A stretch of 64,000 nt of DNA from contig NZ_CP123620.1 of the NCBI RefSeq assembly GCF_029873215.1, positions 2,852,001 to 2,916,000 on the forward strand. Reading direction: 5' to 3'. Of the stretch, positions 26,389 to 36,326 are shown one piece after another. Position numbers and translations under genes: made by a program. Position 1 is the first letter of the stretch, and every line of letters begins with the position of its first letter. The notes under the pieces are model-generated. The model ran no database searches. It saw nothing but the letters and a program-made list of their open reading frames with translations, and was not told the DNA's origin. This DNA is from Nocardioides sp. BP30. GTDB taxonomy: Bacteria; Actinomycetota; Actinomycetes; Propionibacteriales; Nocardioidaceae.

Positions 26389-27756
26389 ATGTTCAACCGA
26401 ACCAAGGCAGCGCGTGAGCTGGGGCAGCAGTACGGCGTCGGCGCGGCACGCGACAGCGCTGCCGAGGTCGAGGCCGTCGAGGAGGCCACCGTGGTCACAG
26501 ATCCCGTCACCGACGAGGGCGCCGAGAAGCCCGAGGACACCGATGCGATCGAGAACACCGGTGAGTCCGACGGGGTCCGGCCCACTGACAACGAGGTCGT
26601 AGACACCGAGGTCCCGGACACCGAGGTCCCGGAGGCCGAGCTCGTCGAGAGCGTGGTCGCCGCGGAGGGCGCCGTACCCACCGATCTCGAGGAGCTGATG
26701 CGGCGCCTGGAGCAGGTGACCACGATCGCCAGCACGCCCGGTCCGGCTCCGCTCAAGCGGGTCGCCGGTGAGGCATCCGAGCACGCCCAGGCCCTCCAGG
26801 CCACGCTGCAGGCGCAGAAGCAGGCCCAGCGGATGCTCGCGCTGGCGACCAAGGTCCGCGGCCAGGCGTCCGCTCAGGCCGAGCAGATCATGCGGGAGGC
26901 CCAGGAGACAGCGCTGCGGCTCAACGAGGAGGCCGAGCGGGAGGCGGCCCAGGCCCGCGAGGAGACGAGCGCCTGGGCGGCGGTGCAGCGCCGGCAGGTG
27001 GAGCAGGCCGTCTCCGGTCTGCTCGATGCGGCCAGCGCCGATGCGGACCGGATCCGTGCGGAGGCCGAGCGCGCCGCGCTCGCCGAGGCCGCGGAGACCA
27101 GTCGGCAGTACGTCGCCCGCGTCAGCGCCGCCGCCGACCGGGACGCCGAGGCGATCCGTGCGGAGGCGCGCGACGTGTTGAGCCGCGCCCAGCTGGCGGC
27201 CGAGGAGGCTGCCCACTCGGCCCGGTCGTTCGCCGACGCGATCGCCTCCTACCTGGTCTCGATCCAGCGCCAGGGCGACCGTCTGGCCGAGATCGGCCGG
27301 GACGCGGCGGCGCGGGTAGCCGTCGTGGCGCCGTCCGAGCCCACGGCCGGCAGCGCCGACCGGAACGCTACCCCGGAGGCCGTCGCGACGGGTGCCCAGA
27401 AGCCCTCCCCGACCCACCAGGACGCGGACGTCGCTCCTGAGCCGGCGACCGACCCCGAGGACACCGGCACCGAGGACACCGGCACCGAGGACACCGGCAC
27501 CGAGGACACCGGCACCGAGGACATCAACCCGGAGGACATCGACGCCGAGGCCGAGCTCGAGGCGGAGCTGGAGGCCCAGCTCGCCGCCGAAGGCACCGAC
27601 GACACCGATCACCCCGACGAGGGGAACACCGAGCCGACCGCGGCGGGGGCCGCGGACCGGACCAGCGGCCAGGCGCAGAGCGCTTCCGGCGGGGACGTGC
27701 CCGCTGCCTGGCCGCTGGGCTCCCTCTTCCGCGGCATCGCCGCGGAGGAGCGGTGA
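26389..27756 (+). CDS. acidic coiled-coil protein, first gene of the polysaccharide operon
   Basis: The 455-residue protein has an acidic disordered head, with DTEVPDTEVPEAE within it, and a long Ala/Glu/Arg-rich helical region (about 95-310) predicted to form a coiled coil. An acidic tail with four 15-bp DNA repeats (27457-27516) encodes (EDTGT)4. There is no signal peptide or membrane helix. Its composition resembles DivIVA/Wag31-like polar scaffolds, but the DivIVA N-terminal domain is not visible. The last bases overlap the next glycosyltransferase gene by GTGA. A positioning or scaffold role in polysaccharide export is inference. Confidence 0.6.
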   Translation: MFNRTKAARELGQQYGVGAARDSAAEVEAVEEATVVTDPVTDEGAEKPEDTDAIENTGESDGVRPTDNEVVDTEVPDTEVPEAELVESVVAAEGAVPTDLEELMRRLEQVTTIASTPGPAPLKRVAGEASEHAQALQATLQAQKQAQRMLALATKVRGQASAQAEQIMREAQETALRLNEEAEREAAQAREETSAWAAVQRRQVEQAVSGLLDAASADADRIRAEAERAALAEAAETSRQYVARVSAAADRDAEAIRAEARDVLSRAQLAAEEAAHSARSFADAIASYLVSIQRQGDRLAEIGRDAAARVAVVAPSEPTAGSADRNATPEAVATGAQKPSPTHQDADVAPEPATDPEDTGTEDTGTEDTGTEDTGTEDINPEDIDAEAELEAELEAQLAAEGTDDTDHPDEGNTEPTAAGAADRTSGQAQSASGGDVPAAWPLGSLFRGIAAEER

Positions 27757-28904
27757 GCACGCGGAGGACGGACGTGACCACGATGCGGATCCTGCACGTC
27801 TCCGAGGCACTCGGCGGCGGCATCACCTCGGCGATCTCGGCGATGGTCGAGGCGACGCCCGAGCTCGACCACCACCTGCTGGCCCGTCCCAGGACGGCCC
27901 ACGACACCGGTACCGACCTCGCCCGCCTCTTCACCTCGGTCACCATGCTGCCGCGCAACCCCGTCGCGGCCGTCGGCTCGGTACGTCGCCGCGTGCGCGA
28001 GCTGTTCCCCGACATCGTCCACGCGCACTCCTCGGTGGCCGGCGCCGTCGTACGGATCGCCGGCCTTCGCGGTGCCCGTGTCGTCTACAGCCCGCACTGC
28101 TTCGCCTTCGAGCGCCGTGATCTCTCCGCCCTCCAGCGGCGCGCCTTCACCGGCATCGAGCGCGGGCTCGCCGCTCGCACCGACCTTCTGCTCGCCGTCG
28201 CCCCCAGCGAGCTCGACCTGGCCGTGGGACTGGGTCACGACACCGTGGCCTACGCCCCCAACCGGCCGGTCGACCCGGCGCTGCGGCGCGCCGGCTTCAG
28301 CCGCCCGCTGCACATCGTCGCGGCCGGCCGGATCTGCCGGCAGAAGGACTGGCACTACCTCCTGCACGTGAAGCGGTACGCCGAGAACCAGCTCGGCCTG
28401 CGTGCGCGCTGGACCTGGCTCGGCGGCGGGGAGCCCGCTGACGAGCGACAGCTCGCGGCTGCCGGGGTGGAGGTCACGGGTTGGCTCGGTCAGGACGAGA
28501 TCCTCGACCGGTTGGCCGATGCCCAGGTCTACCTGCACACCGCTGCCTGGGAGGCGGCGCCGCTCAGCATCCTGGAGGCGGCGAGCGCCGGACTCCCCCT
28601 GGCGGTGCGCTCGATCCCGCCGCTGGACAGCCTGGACCTGCCCGGCCTGGCCGGGTCCGCGGTGGCCCTCGCACACCGGCTCGCTGACCTCGAGGCGCCC
28701 CACCACTGGTACGCCGCACAACGGGCGTCCCTGACCCTGGCCGCCCGGCACTCCCGCGAGCACCAGCGCCGGTCGCTGCTGGACGCCTACGGACGCGTCC
28801 TCGGCCGGGCGGATGAGGCCGAGCTGCCGACCGAGCTGCCGACCGAGTGGACCGCCCGCGCGGTCCTGCCACAGCGACGCGTCGTGCTGGGGCTGCCATC
28901 ATGA
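27753..28904 (+). CDS. glycosyltransferase, GT4-like
   Basis: The 383-residue protein begins MSTRRTDVTTMRILHVSEALGGG and has two Rossmann-like halves. The second half carries IVAAGRICRQKDWHYLL and the GT4 donor-site motif E-A-A-P-L-S-I-L-E followed by AASAGLP. It should transfer a sugar from a nucleotide donor to a lipid-linked glycan inside the cell. It is translationally coupled at both ends (GTGA before, ATGA after). The C-terminal tail is short and basic. Confidence 0.85.
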   Translation: MSTRRTDVTTMRILHVSEALGGGITSAISAMVEATPELDHHLLARPRTAHDTGTDLARLFTSVTMLPRNPVAAVGSVRRRVRELFPDIVHAHSSVAGAVVRIAGLRGARVVYSPHCFAFERRDLSALQRRAFTGIERGLAARTDLLLAVAPSELDLAVGLGHDTVAYAPNRPVDPALRRAGFSRPLHIVAAGRICRQKDWHYLLHVKRYAENQLGLRARWTWLGGGEPADERQLAAAGVEVTGWLGQDEILDRLADAQVYLHTAAWEAAPLSILEAASAGLPLAVRSIPPLDSLDLPGLAGSAVALAHRLADLEAPHHWYAAQRASLTLAARHSREHQRRSLLDAYGRVLGRADEAELPTELPTEWTARAVLPQRRVVLGLPS

Positions 28905-31771
28905 GCGTCGACCCAGGTGACCTCGACCGCCGGCTCAGTGGGCTCGTGGCCCTGCTGCCCGCACGCCCGCACCGCCACGTCGTCCTGGCCGTCTCCGCCC
29001 ACCTCGCTGCGGCCCTGCTCCCGCACGTCCCCCAGGCGACGGTGCTGGACGCCGACGGCGGAGACGACGACCGCTCGCCGCAGCTCGCCGGCATCGCTCG
29101 GCGCAGCGTGGGGCTGCTCGTCGTGGACACCCGGCTGCACCGGCTCGAGCCGCTGCTCGACCTCATGTCCGCCCGTGGCTCGCTGGTGACCATCGGCGCC
29201 CGCGGCGACTACACGCTCTATCCCGACGCGGAGCGGGCCGCCGTCGTGTGGCGCCGCGACTGGCCGCTGCCCGAGAAGCGCAGGGTCCGTCGCCGCCTGC
29301 GGCACCGCGCCGAGCGCTCCGTGCTCGGCTCCCCTCCGCTCCCGCGGGTGGCCGTGGACGGCGAGCCGTTCGAGTCACTCGCCGACAACGTCGGAGCCGA
29401 TCTGCGCAGCGCCCTCGGCGAGCGGATGGAGCTCGTCGGCGTACACAGCGACGGTCCGCTGGTGCTGCGCTTCCGCGGCGAACGCGATGTCGCCGTCCGG
29501 GTCGGCGCGCCGCTCTCGGACGCGGCCGGCGAGACGGTCCTCGACGCGATGCTGCGCGGCGTCCCCGCGCTGGCCGACCTGGTCGCCGGCAGCGTCGCGA
29601 CCGGGACCAGCGCCGACCACCCCTGGACGGCCTCACCGTGGCCCGGTGAGCCGAGCGACACCGACCACGCCGACGACCTCGACCGGACGGTCCCCAGCGG
29701 CCGCGCGGCGCGCCGCCTCGCGGTGTCCGCGCGCCACACCCGACGCGGCTGGCACGACGCGGAGCGGGTCGCGCAGGCGCTGCAGACCACCGTCACCGGC
29801 AGCACCCGCCCCGGCTGGGCACGGGCCTGGGTCGAGGCGACCCCCGCCGTACCGGAACGGTTGCGTGCGCCGTTCGAGCGTTCCCTGCAGCGCCTCGAGC
29901 AGGCCGTCCCCACCGGTTGGTGCCACGGCGCACTGTCGCCGCGAGCGCTCGGCCACGCCGGCGGCCGGCTGGTGCTCTCACGCTGGGAGCAGGCGACCCC
30001 CGATGCGCCGCTCGGGCTGGACTGGCTGCTGGTCGTCGCCCGGCGCCGGAGCGTGCACGGCGGCGGCGACCTCGCCGCTCGCTGCGGCGAGCTGGTCGAC
30101 AGGCCCCACCTGGTCCCCCACCGCGTCGGCGGCCGTCGCTGGAGCGGCTGGGACCGCCGTACCCGGGCCGCCCTGATGCTCGCGGGCTACCTCGTGCACG
30201 TCCGGGCGACCGAGCAACCGGCTCCCGACTGGGACGCGATGCGCACCCTCGCCGACACCGCCGAGACCGGCGCCATCGGGTCACCCACCGCCTCCCCCAC
30301 CGCCGGACCCACCGCGTCACCCACCGCGAGCTCGGCGCGGGACGCCACGCCCGGCCGGCTCTCGGCCCTGCGCGGCGCGGTCTGGCTCGGCCTGGGCGCG
30401 TTCGTGGTGAAGGCCTCGCAGACGACCATCCTGCTCCTCCTCGCGGCCCTGCTCGATCCGTCGGCGATGGGGGTGGTCGCTGTCGGCTCGTTGATCCTCA
30501 ACGCTGCCAGCGCGTTCACCGACCTCGGCAGCAGCACAGCACTCGTCTACTGGCGTGGCGACGCCGAGGAGGCGAGTCGCAGCGCGCTGACGCTCGCGCT
30601 CGGGATGAGCATCCTCATCGTGACCGTCGGCTGGACGGCCGCACCGTGGCTCTCCGACGCCCTGCGCACCGGCGAGGACGGCACCGGCGTCATCCGCGGG
30701 CTGATGCTCGCGCTGCCCTTCACCGCCGTGGCAGGCGTGAGCCGCGAGCTGCTGCGCCGCAACATGGCCTTCGGCCGACGGGTCATGCCCGACATCGTCT
30801 CCTCGCTGGTGAGCGTGCCGGTGGCGCTGGTGCTGGCCCTGCGCGGCCACGGCGTCTACGCCCTGGTGGTCAGCCAGCTGACCCAGTCGGTGCTGGTCAT
30901 GCTGCTGTGTTGGACGGCTCGCCGGCCGGTGCGCCCGGGTTGGCGACGCGACGACGTGGACGGGCTGGTCGCCTACGGCCGCCACCTCGCCGGCGCCAAC
31001 ATGGTCCAGCTGCTGATGCTCAACGTGGACTATCTGGTGGTCGCGCGCGTGCTGGGCTCCGGCGCGCTCGGACAGTACTCCGTGGCCTTCCGGCTCGCCT
31101 TCATGCCCTACCTGCTCGGTGCGGTCGTGATCGGTGGCGCCGCCTTCCCCTACCTGTGCCGGCTCGGCGAGGGCGCGGTCGGGCGCGCCGCGGAGCAGGT
31201 CTGCGTGCTGACGCTGACCCTGCTGATCCCGCTCTACGTCGGGATGGCGACGCTCGCCCGCCAGCTGGAGCTGCTGGGCCACCAGTGGGCGCCGGCGGTG
31301 CCCTCGGTGCCGTGGCTGGCGGCGTACGGCCTGCTGCTGGGACTGGTGCAGATGTGCCAGGTGCCGCTGAACTCGGTCGACCGCACCCGCGACACCTTCG
31401 TGCTCAACCTGCTGCACCTGGTGCTGCTCACCGGGCTGCTGCTGGGGCTGGCCCACCTCGGCGTGACCGCCGTGGCGATCGCCCAGCTCGCCGCGGTGGC
31501 GGTGACGGCGGCGGCGTCCCTCGTGCTGGCCCGACGCCATGTGACCGGCTTCAGCCCGGCCGGCCTGCTCGCGGGCCTGCGACCGGCGATCGTGGGCGGC
31601 GCCGTGATGGGTGCCGTGATCCTCACCGCGACCGCCCTGATGCCCTGGGCGCGGGTATCGGCGCCGGGACTGGTGCTGATCGGCGCTGTCGCCATCGCCC
31701 TGTACGCCGCCGTCCTGTGGGCGCTGACCGGCGGCAGGCCGGTGGCGCGGTTCCTGGGAGGTGCGGCGTGA
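28901..31771 (+). CDS. fusion: degenerate phosphotransferase-like domain + oligosaccharide flippase
   Basis: This 956-residue protein is unusual. Residues about 1-115 look like a Rossmann-type domain. Residues about 150-445 resemble an aminoglycoside-phosphotransferase/kinase fold whose catalytic loop has decayed: the expected H-G-D-L-x-x-x-N reads HGALSPRA (about 342-349) and the metal-binding Asp region reads LSRWE. A Pro/Thr/Ala/Ser linker (about 461-476, four 12-bp DNA repeats at 30281-30328) leads to a 12-14 helix polysaccharide flippase (about 485-956) of the Wzx/MATE-like superfamily. The flippase should move lipid-linked repeat units outward. ATGA and GTGA overlaps tie it to its neighbours. 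A regulatory pseudokinase is inference. Confidence 0.75.
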   Translation: MSVDPGDLDRRLSGLVALLPARPHRHVVLAVSAHLAAALLPHVPQATVLDADGGDDDRSPQLAGIARRSVGLLVVDTRLHRLEPLLDLMSARGSLVTIGARGDYTLYPDAERAAVVWRRDWPLPEKRRVRRRLRHRAERSVLGSPPLPRVAVDGEPFESLADNVGADLRSALGERMELVGVHSDGPLVLRFRGERDVAVRVGAPLSDAAGETVLDAMLRGVPALADLVAGSVATGTSADHPWTASPWPGEPSDTDHADDLDRTVPSGRAARRLAVSARHTRRGWHDAERVAQALQTTVTGSTRPGWARAWVEATPAVPERLRAPFERSLQRLEQAVPTGWCHGALSPRALGHAGGRLVLSRWEQATPDAPLGLDWLLVVARRRSVHGGGDLAARCGELVDRPHLVPHRVGGRRWSGWDRRTRAALMLAGYLVHVRATEQPAPDWDAMRTLADTAETGAIGSPTASPTAGPTASPTASSARDATPGRLSALRGAVWLGLGAFVVKASQTTILLLLAALLDPSAMGVVAVGSLILNAASAFTDLGSSTALVYWRGDAEEASRSALTLALGMSILIVTVGWTAAPWLSDALRTGEDGTGVIRGLMLALPFTAVAGVSRELLRRNMAFGRRVMPDIVSSLVSVPVALVLALRGHGVYALVVSQLTQSVLVMLLCWTARRPVRPGWRRDDVDGLVAYGRHLAGANMVQLLMLNVDYLVVARVLGSGALGQYSVAFRLAFMPYLLGAVVIGGAAFPYLCRLGEGAVGRAAEQVCVLTLTLLIPLYVGMATLARQLELLGHQWAPAVPSVPWLAAYGLLLGLVQMCQVPLNSVDRTRDTFVLNLLHLVLLTGLLLGLAHLGVTAVAIAQLAAVAVTAAASLVLARRHVTGFSPAGLLAGLRPAIVGGAVMGAVILTATALMPWARVSAPGLVLIGAVAIALYAAVLWALTGGRPVARFLGGAA

Positions 31772-32583
31772 GGTCCGCGAACCGGATGGTCGGCCGGGTG
31801 GCGCACCCGCTGGCCCGCGTCGCAACGGCGCTCGACCACCGCGGTGCGCTGACCCTGCTCGGCTGGCACCGCATCGACGCCGGGCCGGGTGGGCTCTCGA
31901 CGTCGTTCGACGACTTCCGGCGCCACCTCGACGCCCTCGAGGCGTGGGGTGCCCGGGTCTTGCCGCTGCCCGTGGCCGTGGCCCTGCTGGCCGAGGACGC
32001 GCTGCCCGAGCGTGCCGTCGCCCTCACCTTCGACGACGGCTACGCCAGCGTCTTCGAGCGGGCCTGGCCCGAGCTCCAGCGCCGCGGGCTGCCGGGCACC
32101 GTCTTCGTCGTCTCGAGCTACCTGGCCGGCGGCCGTCTCCCCTGGGATCGCCACCACTGCCCGCACGACGACAGCGTCCGGATCGCCTCGTCCAGGCAGG
32201 TCCGGGAGGCGGCGGACGAGGGGTTCGACATCGGCTCGCACACCGCCACCCACCCGTGGCTGCCCGGGCTCGCGCCCGAGGACGTCGCCGTCGAGCTGAA
32301 GACCTCCAAGGCCGACCTGGAGGACCTCCTCCAGCGCGAGGTCTCCTCCTTCGCCTACCCGATGGGCGGCTGGAACCCGGAGATCCACGCAGCGGTGGGT
32401 GTCGCCGGGTACGAGCGCGCGATCACCGTCGACCGCGGCCGCAACCGGCCCGGCCACGACCCGCTCGCACTGCGTCGCGCGTTCGCCTTCGACGACGCCG
32501 CCGACGTCATCCGCCAGCTCGACGGGGCGTACACCTGGATGCGGCCGATCGAGCGCCGTCGCGACCGCCGGGGGCCGCGATGA
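31768..32583 (+). CDS. polysaccharide deacetylase (NodB domain)
   Basis: The 271-residue protein contains the NodB motif 1 LTFDDGY, with two metal/catalytic Asp residues, and motif 2 SHTATH, which supplies metal-binding His residues. FAYPMGGW follows. Such carbohydrate esterase family 4 enzymes remove N-acetyl groups from amino sugars. No signal peptide is obvious, so it may act in the cytosol or be membrane-associated through its basic N-terminus. The GTG start overlaps the flippase stop and has GGGAGG upstream. Confidence 0.85.
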   Translation: MRSANRMVGRVAHPLARVATALDHRGALTLLGWHRIDAGPGGLSTSFDDFRRHLDALEAWGARVLPLPVAVALLAEDALPERAVALTFDDGYASVFERAWPELQRRGLPGTVFVVSSYLAGGRLPWDRHHCPHDDSVRIASSRQVREAADEGFDIGSHTATHPWLPGLAPEDVAVELKTSKADLEDLLQREVSSFAYPMGGWNPEIHAAVGVAGYERAITVDRGRNRPGHDPLALRRAFAFDDAADVIRQLDGAYTWMRPIERRRDRRGPR

Positions 32584-33992
32584 GCGCCGTCCTGGGTCTG
32601 CCCGCGCGCCACCACCCGCACAGCACCCTCACGCCCCGCACCACCGCGTTGCTGCTGACGATCGCCCTCGCGCTGGTCGCCGCGGCCGGCGGTCTCGCTC
32701 TGGCCGGCCACCCGATCGAGGCCATCGTCGCCGTCGCCGCCCTGACCGCCGTGGCGCTGATGACGCTGCGGATCGGCTGGGCAGTGCTCGTCTACGTCGC
32801 GCTCGCGCCGTTCGCCGACGCGCTGAAGTCCTTCGGCAGCCTCTCGGTCAAGAGCGTCGGCGCCCTGCTGTTCGTCGCCTGGCTCGTCCGGCTGGTGCTC
32901 GACCGGCGCCCGCTGGCCCTGCGGCACGGCGTGATCGGCGGTGCCGCGGTGCTCACCGTGGCGCTGCTCGCCTCAGCCGTGCTGCACTCGCACGGCTCGG
33001 CCGGCGTGGTCGTGATGGTCCGCTACCTGTCCTACCTCGGCATCCTGGTGATCCTCACCGACGTCACCACGACCGCCACTCCCACCACCGGCGCCCGCAC
33101 CACCCCGCGCCGCGTCGTGGAGGTCTTCTGGTGGTCGTGCACCGCGGCTGCGATCGTCGGGATGGTCGTCTTCCTCGTCTCCGGTGAGGGCCGGGCCTTC
33201 GGTCCGATGGCCGACCCCAACGACTTCGCCTTCTACCTGGTCTGCGCGCTGCCGTTCGGGATCGCCCTGCGGCGCCGACCGCTGCTGCCCAGGCTCGCGT
33301 ACGACGCCGCCGCGCTTGCGCTGCTGCTCACCATCGCCCTCACCTTCTCCCGGGGCGCGTTCGTGGGCATCGCCGCCATGGTCGTGTACGGCGTCGTCGC
33401 GGGGCGACTGCGGCTGCGCACGGTGCTGGTCACGCTGGCCGCCTTCGCACTGGGGGCCACCGCCGTGGTCGCCGTCGACCCCGGGCTGGTCCGCAGCAGC
33501 CTGGAGGCCAAGCAGCACATCGCCGCGCAGAATGTCGACGACCGCTTCGTGACCTGGTCGGTGGCGGCCGAGATGACGGCCGCCGATCCCGTGCTGGGGC
33601 AGGGCCCCGGCGGCTTCGCGGCGGACTCCGACGACTACCTCGGCCCGCGCGTCACCGACCCGGCCCACCTCGACGTCGCCCACCAGATGTACCTCGATGT
33701 CAGCAGCGAGCTCGGCCTCGTCGGGCTCGGCGGGTTCGTCGCGATGATGGCGGCCGGGTTCGCGGGCGCCGCCCGCGGTGCTCGACGGGGTACGGCGGCC
33801 CGCGGGGTGGAGGCCGACCTCGCGGCCGGCGTGTGCCTGTCGTTCGTCGGCGTCGCCGTCGCAGCGTGCTTCCTCTCCGAGCAGTACTACCTGCCGGTCT
33901 GGCTGCTCGCCGGCCTCGGCGCCGTCCTCGACCCCCGCTCCCGGGTCACGCGTCGCCGCCGGGCGACGGCGGCCGTCGCGGGAGGTGCCTGA
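32580..33992 (+). CDS. O-antigen polymerase/ligase-like membrane protein (Wzy-like)
   Basis: The 470-residue protein has ten or more hydrophobic helices and the Wzy_C-type signature region with LTFSRGAFVGIAAM. A large external loop contains EAKQHIAAQNVDDRF, VLGQGPGGF and AHQMYLDVSSELGLVG, the usual arrangement in polymerases and ligases. It should polymerise or transfer lipid-linked repeats outside the membrane after flipping. The ATG overlaps the deacetylase stop. Polymerase and ligase functions cannot be separated by sequence. Confidence 0.83.
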   Translation: MSAVLGLPARHHPHSTLTPRTTALLLTIALALVAAAGGLALAGHPIEAIVAVAALTAVALMTLRIGWAVLVYVALAPFADALKSFGSLSVKSVGALLFVAWLVRLVLDRRPLALRHGVIGGAAVLTVALLASAVLHSHGSAGVVVMVRYLSYLGILVILTDVTTTATPTTGARTTPRRVVEVFWWSCTAAAIVGMVVFLVSGEGRAFGPMADPNDFAFYLVCALPFGIALRRRPLLPRLAYDAAALALLLTIALTFSRGAFVGIAAMVVYGVVAGRLRLRTVLVTLAAFALGATAVVAVDPGLVRSSLEAKQHIAAQNVDDRFVTWSVAAEMTAADPVLGQGPGGFAADSDDYLGPRVTDPAHLDVAHQMYLDVSSELGLVGLGGFVAMMAAGFAGAARGARRGTAARGVEADLAAGVCLSFVGVAVAACFLSEQYYLPVWLLAGLGAVLDPRSRVTRRRRATAAVAGGA

Positions 33993-33993
33993 G

Positions 33994-35181
33994 ATGCGCA
34001 TCGTCCAGCTGATCACCCAGGCCCGCGGGGGCCCGGTCGACCATGCCGTCGAGATGGCGCTCGCCTTCGCCGAGCGTGGGCACGACAGCCACCTGATCGG
34101 TCCACCAGGCGACTACGCCGATCGGCTCCGGGGAAGCTCCGCGCACTGGCACGGCGCTGCCATGAGCGGTGCCCTCGATCTGCGCGGGGGCCGCGCCGTC
34201 GTGCGCCACCTCGCACGCCTGCGGCCGGACGTGCTGCACGCCCAGGACCGCCGCGCCGGGTTGCTCGGTCGGCTGTGGGCGCGCCGTGCGACACCGTGCG
34301 TGTACACGCTGCACGGTGTTCCGGACTCACTGGCCGACCTCGTGCCCGGGAACGTCGCTGTCGCGCCGCGCCGCCGACGCGACGGGCTGGCCTACCTGCG
34401 CGCCGAGCGCCAGCTCGCCCGGCTCTCGGGATCGGTCGTCGTGACACCCTGCGAGGCTGTCGCCACCTACGCGCGCCGGCACGTCGGCGTACCCGCCGAC
34501 CGCGTCGTCGTCGTGCCCAACGGCGTGGCCGTCGACGTGACCGTCGACGCAGCCATCGACGCAGCCGGAGACACGGGCGGAAACACGGGCGGCGACACGG
34601 GCCACGACCGCGCCGTTCGCGCAGCCCGAGGCGCGGATCCCACCCCCGACACCACCGCACCGCTGGCCGTCTGGCTCGGCGTGATGGCCCCGGTCAAGCG
34701 CGTCGACCTGCTCGTGCGTGCCGTCGCGCAGGTGCCCGGCCTGCGCCTGCGCCTGGTGGGCGACGGACCGGAGCGAGCGGTGGTCGAGGCGACGATCGAT
34801 GCCCTGCACCTGCGCGACCGGGTCGAGCTGACCGGCTTCCTCGCCGAGCCGGAGGCGGCGCTCGCCGAGGCCGACCTGTTCGTCCTGCCGTCGGCTGCGG
34901 AGGCCTGCCCGCTGGCGCTGCTGCAGGCGATGGCGCTCGGCCTGCCGGCGATCGTCACCCGCGCCGGTGGCCTGCCCGAGGTCGTCCGCGACGGCGTCGA
35001 GGGGCTGCTCGTGGAGACCGACGACGTCCGCGCGCTCACCACCGCCCTCGACCGGCTGGCACGGGACCCGGCGCTGCGATCGCTGCTGGGCGACGCCGCC
35101 CGCGCACGAGCGCTGAGCGACCTCACGGCAGCGCGTTGCGCGGACCGACTGCTCGACGTCTACAGGGAGGTAGCCCGATGA
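33994..35181 (+). CDS. glycosyltransferase, GT4 family
   Basis: The 395-residue enzyme begins MRIVQLITQARGGPVDHAVEM and has the GT4 C-terminal half (VWLGVMAPVKRVDLLVRA, LVGDGPERAVVE, ADLFVLPSAAEACPLALLQAMALGLP). Between the two halves is an extra Asp/Gly/Thr-rich insert (about 184-222), encoded partly by three 12-bp repeats at 34568-34603. The insert lies where family members have a short connector, so it is probably a flexible loop that does not prevent activity. GGAGG lies eight bases before the ATG. Confidence 0.85.
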   Translation: MRIVQLITQARGGPVDHAVEMALAFAERGHDSHLIGPPGDYADRLRGSSAHWHGAAMSGALDLRGGRAVVRHLARLRPDVLHAQDRRAGLLGRLWARRATPCVYTLHGVPDSLADLVPGNVAVAPRRRRDGLAYLRAERQLARLSGSVVVTPCEAVATYARRHVGVPADRVVVVPNGVAVDVTVDAAIDAAGDTGGNTGGDTGHDRAVRAARGADPTPDTTAPLAVWLGVMAPVKRVDLLVRAVAQVPGLRLRLVGDGPERAVVEATIDALHLRDRVELTGFLAEPEAALAEADLFVLPSAAEACPLALLQAMALGLPAIVTRAGGLPEVVRDGVEGLLVETDDVRALTTALDRLARDPALRSLLGDAARARALSDLTAARCADRLLDVYREVAR

Positions 35182-36326
35182 GGATCCTCAACGTCATCCC
35201 GGTGATGGGCTCCGGTGGGGCCGAGACCCTGGCCGAGGCCCTGGTGCTGGACCAGCTGCGCGCCGGCGACCACAGCACGATCGCCTCGGCGGGCGGCTTC
35301 CGCCTCGCGCCGCTGGCCGCGGCAGGAGCCGAGGTGGTGCCGCTGCGGCTGCAGGGGCGCCGTCCGGCGGATCTGCTCGCCTCCGTACGCCGTCTCCGCG
35401 CCGCGGCGAGGCATCAGCACCCCGACCTGGTGCACGCCCACAACGTCAAGGCCGCGCTGGTCGCCGGGCTCGCGATCGGCGGGTCGGCGCCGATCATGGT
35501 GACGGTCCACGGCGTCCCGGACCGGTCGTACGCGGCCGCCGCGGCGATCGTGCGCCGGGCCGCGGACGAGGTCGTCGCGGTGTCGTCCGACGTCGCCCGC
35601 CGGCTGCTGGCCAGCGGCGTACCCGCAGAGCGGCTCTCGGTCATCGAGAACGGCATCGCGACGCCACACGCCCCCGACCGGGGGCCGGCCCGAGCACTCC
35701 TCGGCCTGCCCGAGACGGCGACGGTGCTGGTGTGCGTGGCCCGGATGGTCCTGCAGAAGCGACACGACCTCCTCCTCGAGGCGTTCCGCCGGGCTCTTCC
35801 CTCGCTGCCGGCGGACACGGTGCTGCTGCTCGTCGGTGACGGCCCGACCAGGCCGTCGGTCGAGGCCGACGTCCGGGCTGCCGGTCTGTCGGATCGGGTG
35901 CACCTGCTGGGCGAGCGCGACGACGTGCCCACCATCCTGGCCGCCGCCGACCTCGCCGTGCTGCCGACGTCGTGGGAGGGCCTGCCGATCAGCGTCCTGG
36001 AGGCGATGGCGCTCGGGGTACCCGTCCTCGCCAGCGATGTCGGCGACCTGCGCAGCGCTCTGGGCGACGCGATCGACCTGGTGCAGCCGGGGTCCGCCGA
36101 GCTCCTCGGCGTGGCGCTGCGCGACCTGATCCGCGACCCGGCCCGCCGGATGCGGCTGAGCGCGAGCGGCCGGGCCACCGTCGCCGCGCGCTTCGGTGCC
36201 GAGCGGATGCTGGCCGGCTACCGCGCCGGCTACACGGGCCTGGCCGGGCCGGTCTCCGGCGGCTCCCGCCCCGGTGCCGGCCACGCCTCCGCGGGCTCGG
36301 CCGCCCTGGCCGGAGGCCGTCGATGA
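35178..36326 (+). CDS. glycosyltransferase, GT4 family
   Basis: The 382-residue enzyme begins MRILNVIPVMGSGGAETLAE, the acceptor-side Gly-rich loop of GT4 enzymes. It carries LVCVARMVLQKRHDLLLEAF, LLLVGDGPTRPSVEADV and the donor-site E-G-L-P-I-S-V-L-E-A motif. The last 35 residues are a Gly/Ala/Ser-rich tail. The ATG overlaps the previous stop, with GGGAGG upstream. Together with the two other GT4 enzymes it supports a repeat unit with at least three added sugars. Confidence 0.87.
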   Translation: MRILNVIPVMGSGGAETLAEALVLDQLRAGDHSTIASAGGFRLAPLAAAGAEVVPLRLQGRRPADLLASVRRLRAAARHQHPDLVHAHNVKAALVAGLAIGGSAPIMVTVHGVPDRSYAAAAAIVRRAADEVVAVSSDVARRLLASGVPAERLSVIENGIATPHAPDRGPARALLGLPETATVLVCVARMVLQKRHDLLLEAFRRALPSLPADTVLLLVGDGPTRPSVEADVRAAGLSDRVHLLGERDDVPTILAAADLAVLPTSWEGLPISVLEAMALGVPVLASDVGDLRSALGDAIDLVQPGSAELLGVALRDLIRDPARRMRLSASGRATVAARFGAERMLAGYRAGYTGLAGPVSGGSRPGAGHASAGSAALAGGRR

